Shown here piece by piece: positions 26,072 through 34,067 of a stretch of 64,000 bases of DNA. The notes under the pieces were generated by a model. The model worked only from the letters and a program-made list of their open reading frames with translations. It searched no databases and had not been told where the DNA came from. The stretch is from an uncultured Cyclobacteriaceae bacterium (GTDB taxonomy: Bacteria; Bacteroidota; Bacteroidia; Cytophagales; Cyclobacteriaceae), in contig CAKZRQ010000016.1 in assembly GCA_937146645.1 (NCBI GenBank), forward strand, positions 124,001 through 188,000, given 5' to 3'. Within the stretch, counting starts at the first letter, position 1; each line of letters starts with the position of its first letter. Position numbers and translations under genes: made by a program.

Positions 26072-27394
26072 ATGAGAATAATGAAATTTGGGGGTACCTC
26101 TGTGGGACGTCCCGAACGTATGCATCAGGTGATGGAATTGGTATCGAATACTGGAGAGGATACCCTGGTGGTTCTTTCTGCATTATCAGGAACCACGAAT
26201 TCACTGACACAAATTGGTGAGGCTTTGGCGGCTGCTGATAAGCCGCTGGCCAAAGAAAGAATCGATACGCTGAATGAGCATTACCTGGATTTTTATCCAA
26301 AGCTTCTAAAAACTGAAGAGGGTAGAAAGAAAGCCAGAGCGGTGGTTGATGAGCATTTTGAGTTTCTGAATATCCTTCTCAAAATCTCATTTAATGAAGC
26401 TTTAAATCTTGACATTTTGGCTCAGGGAGAGCTTCTCTCCACAAAGCTTTTCTTTATTCTTCTCGAGGAGAAAAAGGCTGATGCAGTCTTTTTGCCTGCC
26501 CTGGATTTTATGAGCATCGATGAAAATGGAGAACCTGAACTCGAAAAGATTTCCAAGAAATTATCGGCAATTCTTGAAGGGTACGAAGGAGCAAATAGGC
26601 TCTTCATTACTCAGGGCTACATCTGTAAAAATCACAGAAACGAAGTTGACAACCTGAAGCGGGGAGGAAGTGATTACACGGCTTCATTGATCGCTGCGGC
26701 GGTTAATGCCAGGGTCTGTGAAATCTGGACGGATATCGATGGGATGCACAATAACGATCCCAGAATTGTGGACCGAACCAGGCCTATCGCACAGCTCTCA
26801 TTCGATGAGGCAGCAGAGCTTGCTTACTTTGGGGCGAAGATTCTCCATCCAGCTTCCATCTGGCCAGCACAGCAATACAATATTCCCGTTCGACTTTTGA
26901 ATACTATGCAGCCTGAGGCTCAGGGGACAATAATTAAGGATGAAGTTCCTAGAGTCGGAGTGAAAGCTATTGCGGCAAAAGACGGGATCACCGCGATCAA
27001 GATTAAGTCCAGCCGAATGCTCTTGGCTTATGGTTTCTTAAGAAAAGTTTTTGAGATTTTTGAAAAGTATAAGACTCCAATTGATATGATCACCACATCG
27101 GAGGTGGCAGTTTCTGTGACGATTGACGAGCTTGGAAACCTTGAGCATATTGTGGAGGAGCTGAAAGCTTTCGGAATAGTGGAGGTTGATTCGGATCAGT
27201 CTATTATTTGCATTGTGGGCAATAGAATAGCCGAGGATGAAGGAACACTTAAGTCCGTGCTTGACGCCTTGAAGGGAATTTCAGTGAGAATGCTTTCTTA
27301 TGGGGGAAGTAGGCATAATGTTTCAGTTTTGGTAGATTCCAAAGTGAAAAAAGATGCCCTGTCTCAATTGAATGAGGGAGTTTTTTCTTGGTAA
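26072..27394 (+). CDS. Aspartate kinase (monofunctional)
   Basis: 440 residues. The kinase start MKFGGTSVGRPERM, the substrate loop RGGSDYTASLIAAAVNA and WTDIDGMHNNDPRIV are diagnostic; the C-terminal third has two ACT-like domains (SRMLLAYGFLRKVFEIFEKY, SIICIVGNRIAED) for feedback control by lysine or threonine. It has no homoserine dehydrogenase domain. It phosphorylates aspartate for lysine, threonine, methionine and diaminopimelate. It overlaps the frame of the next small gene. Confidence 0.93.
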   Translation: MRIMKFGGTSVGRPERMHQVMELVSNTGEDTLVVLSALSGTTNSLTQIGEALAAADKPLAKERIDTLNEHYLDFYPKLLKTEEGRKKARAVVDEHFEFLNILLKISFNEALNLDILAQGELLSTKLFFILLEEKKADAVFLPALDFMSIDENGEPELEKISKKLSAILEGYEGANRLFITQGYICKNHRNEVDNLKRGGSDYTASLIAAAVNARVCEIWTDIDGMHNNDPRIVDRTRPIAQLSFDEAAELAYFGAKILHPASIWPAQQYNIPVRLLNTMQPEAQGTIIKDEVPRVGVKAIAAKDGITAIKIKSSRMLLAYGFLRKVFEIFEKYKTPIDMITTSEVAVSVTIDELGNLEHIVEELKAFGIVEVDSDQSIICIVGNRIAEDEGTLKSVLDALKGISVRMLSYGGSRHNVSVLVDSKVKKDALSQLNEGVFSW

Positions 27395-27405
27395 ATTTGC
27401 GTGAC

Positions 27406-27738
27406 ATGAGCGAGGAGATACAGAAAAAAAGCTACCTGCAAAAACTTCAGGATAAGTGGAATTTAGATAGCCTGAGACAGGTAATCATGGTTCTAATCGT
27501 GTTTGCTTTCACAGGAACAACCATTCTTTTCATCAAGCAACCTGTGCTTGATTTCTTTGGAGTTGAAAAAGGTGGTTTCGTAAATACCGTCTTCTACTTA
27601 CTTCTGGTCTTACCTCTTTATCAAATCCTACTACTGATCTATGGCTTTATTTTTGGTCAGTTCAAATTTTTCTGGGAGTGGGAGAAAAAGACTTTTGGTC
27701 GCATCGCCGGACTTTTTAAAAAGCGCCAAAAAGACTAA
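27406..27738 (+). CDS. Small membrane protein, DUF6787-like
   Basis: 110 residues if started at ATG 27406, just after the aspartokinase stop; a TTG at 27388 would extend it into that gene. Two membrane helices (VIMVLIVFAFTGTTILF and FYLLLVLPLYQILLLIYGFIF) are followed by a basic aromatic tail (FFWEWEKKTFGRI). The family resembles small Bacteroidota proteins labelled DUF6787. It converges with the regulator gene, with no space between stops. Confidence 0.7.
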   Translation: MSEEIQKKSYLQKLQDKWNLDSLRQVIMVLIVFAFTGTTILFIKQPVLDFFGVEKGGFVNTVFYLLLVLPLYQILLLIYGFIFGQFKFFWEWEKKTFGRIAGLFKKRQKD

Positions 27739-29016
27739 TCAGAACTCTTCCTCAAGGATGCTAATGCCCTTCGCATTTTGGAGATTCACAAAATCAATTT
27801 CACCGGTCCCCTTGAAGTGGTAAACCAATCCAATAATATCTCCTGGGTTGTTTTCGAAGCTGTCTTCGAATATAATTTCAGATCCTAGAAAAACGGATAC
27901 TTGTTGGTTTACAACAGAAACTTCCAAATCAATCCATTCTTCCGGTTCGATACCAAAGGCGGACAGATCAGTTTTTTTTCCATCTATCTGTTTTTCTGAA
28001 AGAAGTAATCCTAATTCTGAAGTGCAGCCTGGAATCGAAAAGTTAAAAACCATAGGTGCATCCTTAGTTAGGATGAGCATTTGCGCGAATTTACAAGCTT
28101 CATTTCCTCCAGTATAAGAGTTTCGAAACTTGGTTTTGAGGCTAAAGTTTTGAGCACTTATCTCTCCCAGATCATCAACGAAATAGATGCTGCTCACGGG
28201 TACTTCTGGTTTAAGGGCGATATTTTCCCGGGTGAAATCTTCTTCGGTAAGACTCAGAACTCCATTTCGGATTGATGGATCTTTCTCAAAATATATCGGA
28301 GTAGTTTCACGATTTACCAGGGGCAACCAATCACCACTTGGAATCAGAAGACCATGCTCCTTGACTATCTTATTTCCAACGAGCAATTTGGCATTGAAGA
28401 ATCCCGGATAGTAATAGACTGTTGTAGCCTGATTTTGAGTTGACTCCACCGAAAATTTCTTGCTTGAATCCCATGATTGTTGAATAAATACTGAGTCGGA
28501 AACGGAACTTGGCACGTCAAAATCAAATACTACTGAATTTGGGATGCCTTTGGATATGGGCTGGCTGCTGAATGAAAATAAGGTAGGATCTAATTCTTCT
28601 TCGTTAGCCTCCGTCTGATTCAAGCCCCAGATAATTACCAGCAATACTCCGACTCCAATTAGAATGGCACCAGCTCTCCAAAAGATGGAATTCTTTGGTT
28701 TGGGGGATTCAGGAATTTCCGAGATCGGTTCTGAATTTTCCGCTGGAGGAAGTGAGGCTGTAAACTCCAGGAAGTTTTCGAACCCTAGAAATTGGGCTAA
28801 GGCATTCAGCGTAGTCGGTTGGGGATCACTTTCATACTTAACTTTTCCCCATAGTCTTCGAAGAGTACTCACGCTGAGATTAACACCAGTTTTATCAAGA
28901 ATCTTTTCTCGAAGAAGCTCAAAATCGCTCGTTTTCCAATTTTCACTATCTCCCCATCCTAGCTTTTTTTCGATCTGAGTTAAACAATGCTGAAGGTGAT
29001 AGTTGGTCTTATTCAT
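27739..29016 (-). CDS. Membrane-anchored HTH protein with extracytoplasmic jelly-roll domain
   Basis: 425 residues in three parts. Residues 1-90: helical cytoplasmic region containing LSVSTLRRLWGKVKYE, an HTH type frequent in Cytophagales one-component regulators. About 113-131: one membrane helix (RAGAILIGVGVLLVIIW). 140-425: extracytoplasmic beta-rich region whose last 170 residues (EWIDLEVSVVNQQVSVFLG, DIIGLVYHFKGTGEIDFVNL) look like a concanavalin/LamG or 3-keto-disaccharide-hydrolase-type jelly roll. It probably binds a carbohydrate outside and regulates DNA inside. It is divergent from a secreted protein with a related jelly roll. Confidence 0.75.
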   Translation of the reverse strand: MNKTNYHLQHCLTQIEKKLGWGDSENWKTSDFELLREKILDKTGVNLSVSTLRRLWGKVKYESDPQPTTLNALAQFLGFENFLEFTASLPPAENSEPISEIPESPKPKNSIFWRAGAILIGVGVLLVIIWGLNQTEANEEELDPTLFSFSSQPISKGIPNSVVFDFDVPSSVSDSVFIQQSWDSSKKFSVESTQNQATTVYYYPGFFNAKLLVGNKIVKEHGLLIPSGDWLPLVNRETTPIYFEKDPSIRNGVLSLTEEDFTRENIALKPEVPVSSIYFVDDLGEISAQNFSLKTKFRNSYTGGNEACKFAQMLILTKDAPMVFNFSIPGCTSELGLLLSEKQIDGKKTDLSAFGIEPEEWIDLEVSVVNQQVSVFLGSEIIFEDSFENNPGDIIGLVYHFKGTGEIDFVNLQNAKGISILEEEF

Positions 29017-29180
29017 AAAGAAGAATGGCTTAGCTGAAGAAAGCTACTAAAAAGATTGAAATGAAAAAGTAATCCCTTTCCAATGGCCTTGAACTCACCT
29101 TGAACAGGCTTTGAAATTCTTTTTGCCCCTACTGGTACTACTTTTATTCTGAAATTAGAACATACCATAAACCAACTACC

Positions 29181-30578
29181 ATGAAACCACTATTGCTTTT
29201 TTTTATTTCCTTTTTGCTCTGTAATCATCTTTATGCCCAGAATGGAGAATACAGAAACCTTACTCTTGAAGCTGAAAACTGGGAGTCCACTTCAGGTGAT
29301 ATCGAATTTCGAAATGAGAATGGAATCCAAAAAATGATGCTTACTCCTGGAGTCGGCAAAGTCATTGCCAAGGATTTTGAATTCACTGACGGGACAGTCG
29401 AATTCACTACGCGAGACACTAAGGCGCTTTCCTTTTTCTTCAGAATGGAGAACAAGGATGAGAACGAGTATTTTTATCTACGGCCCGCCAGGGCTGGGAA
29501 TCCAAATGCGACGGACGCCTTTCAGTACGCTCCTTACATCAAAGGCGTTCTCATGTGGAATACCTATCCACAATTTCAGTCTAATGCAAACTATACCACG
29601 GATGGTGAGAACGACTTCAAGTTCGTTATTTCTGGATCCAGAATGCTTATTTATATCAATAGCGATACACCAACCCTTGAAGTCGATCATTTGGAAGGGA
29701 ATTTCGATTCTGGCAGAATAGGGTTCGAGGGAGAAGCTGAAATTATGAATCTCAAGGTATCTAATGATGTCGAAGGTCTTTCTTCCATTTCTTCACCTGA
29801 TCCGACAGCTTATGATCCGCGATATATCCGTGAATGGGCAGTGAGCGAGGCTATTGACATTCCTGGAAAAATTGACTTCAGCTACGAATATCTTCCTTCA
29901 CCTGAAACCCAATGGACGGTAGAGAAAACCGAGAGAAGAGGATTTTTGAACCTTTCTAGGATGTTTGGGAATGTGGAAGGAAAGCGGCTCAACTGGCTGA
30001 AATTGAAAATCGAGTCGGATGAAGATCAAACCAAAACGCTGGACCTTGGATACCTCACGGAAGTCTGGATTTTCTTGAATGGACAAATGACCTTTTTGGA
30101 CAAAAACCTGGAAGGAAGACTTATGGCTAAAACTCCTGATGGGAGGCTTTCGGTAGATAATTCTTCTGTTCCTCTAGTCTTGAAAAAAGGGAACAATGAA
30201 TTGATTATTGGTATTGCGAATACTGCCTGGGGAACGGGTGCTATGGCTAGATTCGATAACATGAATGGAATTCGAGTGATGCCTGACCCGACCTTTGATT
30301 CCAGAATGATCAAGCTCTCCAAGGAGTCTCTATCAACTTTTGAGGGGAATTATGCTATTCCTGGTTTTGATGAAGATTTGGTGGTCAATTCTGACGAGTA
30401 CTCGATTATTATCAAAAGTCCGGTTTTCAATGGTACGGCTTACCCAAAATCTGATTCACGATTTTTTGTGAGGGAAATGGAATTGGATATCCAATTTAGT
30501 TTCGAACCTGACGGAAAGGTCTCAGTTCTGGACTTCATCGTAGATGAGGCCAGTGTTTTGAAAGTGGATAAGAAATAG
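29181..30578 (+). CDS. Secreted jelly-roll/LamG-like protein
   Basis: 465 residues with a signal peptide (LLLFFISFLLCNHLYAQ). Residues 25-200 form a concanavalin-like beta-sandwich: GTVEFTTRDTKALSFFFR, FYLRPARAG, FKFVISGSRMLIYIN and GRIGFEGEAEIMNLKVSND. The middle (about 215-375) resembles galactose-binding jelly rolls, including TEVWIFLNGQ and NNELIIGIANTAW. The C-terminal 90 residues are unassigned. It is probably a glycan-binding or modifying protein of unknown substrate. It faces the membrane HTH regulator across 164 bases, which probably controls it. Confidence 0.75.
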   Translation: MKPLLLFFISFLLCNHLYAQNGEYRNLTLEAENWESTSGDIEFRNENGIQKMMLTPGVGKVIAKDFEFTDGTVEFTTRDTKALSFFFRMENKDENEYFYLRPARAGNPNATDAFQYAPYIKGVLMWNTYPQFQSNANYTTDGENDFKFVISGSRMLIYINSDTPTLEVDHLEGNFDSGRIGFEGEAEIMNLKVSNDVEGLSSISSPDPTAYDPRYIREWAVSEAIDIPGKIDFSYEYLPSPETQWTVEKTERRGFLNLSRMFGNVEGKRLNWLKLKIESDEDQTKTLDLGYLTEVWIFLNGQMTFLDKNLEGRLMAKTPDGRLSVDNSSVPLVLKKGNNELIIGIANTAWGTGAMARFDNMNGIRVMPDPTFDSRMIKLSKESLSTFEGNYAIPGFDEDLVVNSDEYSIIIKSPVFNGTAYPKSDSRFFVREMELDIQFSFEPDGKVSVLDFIVDEASVLKVDKK

Positions 30579-30602
30579 AATGGAAAAAGAAATAGCTATA
30601 GA

Positions 30603-32723
30603 TCAGGAAATCCGACTCCAATTGACCGCATGCTTCTTTTGATTCCTGATCTGGTTGAGGATAGGTCGATTTTCTTCCTTGCTCAGATCAGGGTCATTTC
30701 CTAAAGTCAGCTCTGCTGCATCCCTCGCTAAGGTGAGCAAAGGAGCATCCTTGCTTAGATCAGCGATTAGCAAATCTGTGACCCCGCTTTGTTGGGTTCC
30801 CATCATGTCTCCAGGACCACGAAGTTTGAGATCCACATCAGCGATTTCGAAACCATCATTTGTTCTGACCATGGTGTCCAGCCTGACTCTGGAGTCTTTG
30901 GAAAGCTCATATTTGCTCATTAGCACGCAGTAGCTTTGCTCAGCTCCTCTACCAACTCGACCTCTCAGCTGATGAAGCTGCGAAAGTCCGAAACGCTCTG
31001 CATTCTCGATGATCATCACTGAGGCATTCGGGACATTCACCCCAACTTCGATCACCGTGGTTGCAACCATTATTTTGGTTTCGCCCTTCACAAAACGCTG
31101 CATTTCGTAATCCTTGGCATCGGCTTTCATTCCACCATGAACGATACTCAGCGGAAACTCAGGGAAAGCCCTGGAAATACTTTCAAAGCCATCCATCAGG
31201 TTCTTCAAGTCAAGCTTTTGCGACTCCTCTATGAGTGGGTAGACAATATAGACCTGACGGCCTTTGAGAATCTCTTTTTTGATAAAGCTAAAGACGAGCG
31301 ATCGGTCCTTATCATAGCGATGAACGGTCTGGATGGGTTTTCTACCAGCAGGGAGCTCATCGATAACTGAAATCTCCAAGTCACCATACAGCGTCATGGC
31401 TAAGGTCCTTGGAATAGGAGTGGCGGTCATGACCAAGACATGGGGAAGAAAATTCTCATTTTTAGCCCAAAGCTTTGCCCTCTGGGCTACGCCAAATCTA
31501 TGCTGCTCGTCCACAATAGCCAGACCTAAATTTTGGAACTGAACCACATCCTCAAGTAGTGCATGAGTGCCAATCAGGATCTTTAGCTCTCCGTTCAATA
31601 GCTCTTCATGAATCTGTTTTCTCTCACTTTTCTTACTTGAGCCTGTCAGCAAAGCGATCTTGAGATTCATTAAATCAGCATATTCCTTTAGACCCTCGTA
31701 GTGCTGATTTGCTAGAATTTCAGTAGGTGCCATCAAGCATGCCTGAGCTCCGGAACTAATGGCGAGAAGCATGCAGATGAAAGCAACCATGGTCTTTCCA
31801 CTACCGACATCGCCTTGAATGAGACGATTCATTTGCTGACCGGATTTCATGTCCCTATAAGATTCCCGAATCACCCTTTTTTGGGCATTGGTGAGCTCAA
31901 AGGGAATATGGTCTGCATAGAACTTATTGAGCAAATCGGTATTGGAAAGAACCTGCCCTGGAGATTTCTCCGTGCGCGTGAGCTTCATTTTCAGAAGCCT
32001 CAATTGAAGAAAGAAAAACTCCTCAAACTTTAGCCTTTTCTTTGCTGCCTGGAGGGCTTTACCCTCACTTGGGAAGTGAATTTCTTTAAGTGCAGTTTTC
32101 TTACCGATTAGTCCGAATCGGTTCATAATTTCCGAGGAAAGGGTCTCCCTAATTTGATTTTGGCTTACCGCCAAAAGTTGTTCCTGAAGCTTGGAAATCC
32201 CTCTGGAATCAAGAAATCTGGCCCTGAGTTTTTCAGTGGTAGAATAGACCGGCTGATAACTATTTCTTTGCTCTCTTGACTGAGAGAGAGGTTCCATCTC
32301 CGGATGCGCAATACTCCACTTTCTGCCGTACTGTGCGGGCTTACCGAAGAAAACGTAAACGGCCCCGGGTGGTAATTTTTTTTGAACCCATTGAATTCCT
32401 TTGAACCAGGTCATTTCCATGGTTCCAGTTTCGTCTATTACCTCGGCTACCAGCCTTCTTTTTCCGCCTGCTCCGATGATTTCAACCTTTTTAACCTTAG
32501 CTATCACCTGAACATTTTCCAGGTCTCTACTCAGCTGATTTATTTTCCAGAACTTGCTGCGGTCCTCGTATCGAAATGGATAGTGCTGAATTAAATCCCC
32601 GTAAGTAAAAATGGAAAGCTCCTTATTGATTAGGGCGGCTTTTTGGGGGCCGACACCTTTCAGGAATTCTATTTTCGTATCAAAAATACCGGGCAATTGG
32701 GAGGGGTTTAAACTGATCCACAA
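30603..32723 (-). CDS. recG: ATP-dependent DNA helicase RecG
   Basis: 706 residues. An N-terminal wedge/OB domain (FLKGVGPQKAALINKE) is followed by superfamily 2 helicase motifs: QGDVGSGKTMVAFICMLL (Walker A), AIVDEQHRFGV (Walker B), MTATPIPRTLAMTLYGDLE, and VNVPNASVMIIENAERFGLSQLHQLRGRVGRG (motifs V-VI). RecG reverses stalled forks and processes Holliday junctions. It is 34 bases after a sugar-kinase-like gene on the same strand. Confidence 0.95.
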   Translation of the reverse strand: MWISLNPSQLPGIFDTKIEFLKGVGPQKAALINKELSIFTYGDLIQHYPFRYEDRSKFWKINQLSRDLENVQVIAKVKKVEIIGAGGKRRLVAEVIDETGTMEMTWFKGIQWVQKKLPPGAVYVFFGKPAQYGRKWSIAHPEMEPLSQSREQRNSYQPVYSTTEKLRARFLDSRGISKLQEQLLAVSQNQIRETLSSEIMNRFGLIGKKTALKEIHFPSEGKALQAAKKRLKFEEFFFLQLRLLKMKLTRTEKSPGQVLSNTDLLNKFYADHIPFELTNAQKRVIRESYRDMKSGQQMNRLIQGDVGSGKTMVAFICMLLAISSGAQACLMAPTEILANQHYEGLKEYADLMNLKIALLTGSSKKSERKQIHEELLNGELKILIGTHALLEDVVQFQNLGLAIVDEQHRFGVAQRAKLWAKNENFLPHVLVMTATPIPRTLAMTLYGDLEISVIDELPAGRKPIQTVHRYDKDRSLVFSFIKKEILKGRQVYIVYPLIEESQKLDLKNLMDGFESISRAFPEFPLSIVHGGMKADAKDYEMQRFVKGETKIMVATTVIEVGVNVPNASVMIIENAERFGLSQLHQLRGRVGRGAEQSYCVLMSKYELSKDSRVRLDTMVRTNDGFEIADVDLKLRGPGDMMGTQQSGVTDLLIADLSKDAPLLTLARDAAELTLGNDPDLSKEENRPILNQIRNQKKHAVNWSRIS

Positions 32724-32757
32724 ATTAATCCGTCAGCCTTCATCAGGCAATGGAATG

Positions 32758-33825
32758 TCAGTTTTTGTCAGAAAGGAGCTTGGAAAAAATCTCTCGAATT
32801 TCCAATCGGTGAGCTTTCAAGCTTTCTAAAAGAAGCATTTGATTTTTGGTCCTTACGAGGTTTGCCAATGGGTGATGAACATGATAGTACTTGTTGCCAT
32901 CGAGGTGATCAGTCAGAAACCTCAAGCCCATCATCAGTGTCATGAATTCACCTGCCCAATGGAGAGATTCAATTTCTTCCTTGGTTATTTCTTCCCCAAA
33001 ACCTTCCAAATATCCTTCAGCCAAACTTTGGAATAGGCCAATCTGTAATCCAATGCTGTCCCAATCTTCATTGTTCTCATCGACTCCAGAAGCTGCTGTC
33101 CGAACCAAATCCCCGAAATCATACATGAGAAATCCGGGCATAAGTGTGTCCAAATCTATGACGGCTTTTAAATGTAGAAGGTCCTTTGAAAAAATAAGGT
33201 TGTTCAGCTTGGTGTCATTATGCGTGATCCGAATTGGAAGCCTTTTGATGATATTGGAGTACTTTTCAATTATACTTTTTTGTTCTGCGTAGTAATCCAC
33301 AAGCAGCTTTTCTTCTTCCGATAATTCCTTACCTGGTATTCCTTCGAAAAACTGCTGAAACCTTAAATCGAGCCGGTGAAAGTCTGGAATGGTATCGTTC
33401 AGGTCTTCTGGATTTATGTTGTTCATTGCTGCCGCAAAGCCTCCAAATCCCTTAGCTGCTTCCTTTGCCTGAGTCTCGCTCTCAGGATAGTCCACTGATT
33501 TACCATCTACAAAATCGAAAAGACGGAAATACTTTCCATCTGCTTCAAAAAGGAGCTTACCCGAACGGGTAGCAATAGGTAGCGGAACTTCAAAGGATAA
33601 AGCTTCAAAATGGGCTTCCCTAGCTACTTGGCTTTGATTCGAGGCAATCGTCTCAGGAGATTTGAAAACCGTGGAATTGAACTGCTGAAGTATGAATTTC
33701 TTTGTGCCTGCTTGCACCAAAAAGGTACCATGGATATGACCATTGCCAAATCTCTTAAGCCCTGGAGCAGTGGCTTCGCTAATTGGATATTCCTTTAAAA
33801 GGGACTGGATCTGGTCAAAATTCAT
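32758..33825 (-). CDS. APH-fold phosphotransferase, NahK-like sugar kinase
   Basis: 355 residues. Kinase-fold motifs: ITHNDTKLNNLIF (catalytic Asp and metal Asn) and VIDLDTLMPG (DFG-equivalent). GNGHIHGTFLVQ forms the nucleotide loop. Bacteroidota members of this group, sometimes misnamed mucin desulfatase, include N-acetylhexosamine 1-kinases. Aminoglycoside resistance is unlikely given length and context. It faces a sodium:solute symporter across a palindromic region, suggesting uptake and phosphorylation of a sugar. Confidence 0.82.
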   Translation of the reverse strand: MNFDQIQSLLKEYPISEATAPGLKRFGNGHIHGTFLVQAGTKKFILQQFNSTVFKSPETIASNQSQVAREAHFEALSFEVPLPIATRSGKLLFEADGKYFRLFDFVDGKSVDYPESETQAKEAAKGFGGFAAAMNNINPEDLNDTIPDFHRLDLRFQQFFEGIPGKELSEEEKLLVDYYAEQKSIIEKYSNIIKRLPIRITHNDTKLNNLIFSKDLLHLKAVIDLDTLMPGFLMYDFGDLVRTAASGVDENNEDWDSIGLQIGLFQSLAEGYLEGFGEEITKEEIESLHWAGEFMTLMMGLRFLTDHLDGNKYYHVHHPLANLVRTKNQMLLLESLKAHRLEIREIFSKLLSDKN

Positions 33826-33856
33826 GTGCTAAATCTACTGAAGGTTTTCAGATTTT

Positions 33857-33873
33857 CATGAATACTATTCATG
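33857..33873. promoter_or_regulatory. Palindromic operator candidate
   Basis: CATGAAT-ACT-ATTCATG is a perfect inverted repeat with a three-base centre, in the 242-base gap between the divergent kinase and symporter genes. Confidence 0.45.
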
Positions 33874-33999
33874 TTGAATGCATATGATTTGAGCTCATTT
33901 CAAGGGGCTTAACCATCCAAAGAAAAGGAATCAGTTTTTGGGAAACTTAATTGTATTTTTCTTTCCTCAGTAAAGATTTTTAAATACATTGCTAAAATA

Positions 34000-34027
34000 T
34001 TTATAAAAGTTTTTCTTCTTTTATAAA
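34000..34027 (+). repeat. AT-only inverted repeat in symporter leader
   Basis: TTTATAAAA at 34000-34008 pairs with TTTTATAAA at 34019-34027. The loop is pyrimidine rich. It lies about 40 bases before the start codon and may be promoter sequence or a weak hairpin. Confidence 0.35.
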
Positions 34028-34067
34028 AAAAATTGATAAACCTTCTTATCACCCCAACCTAGAAGCT

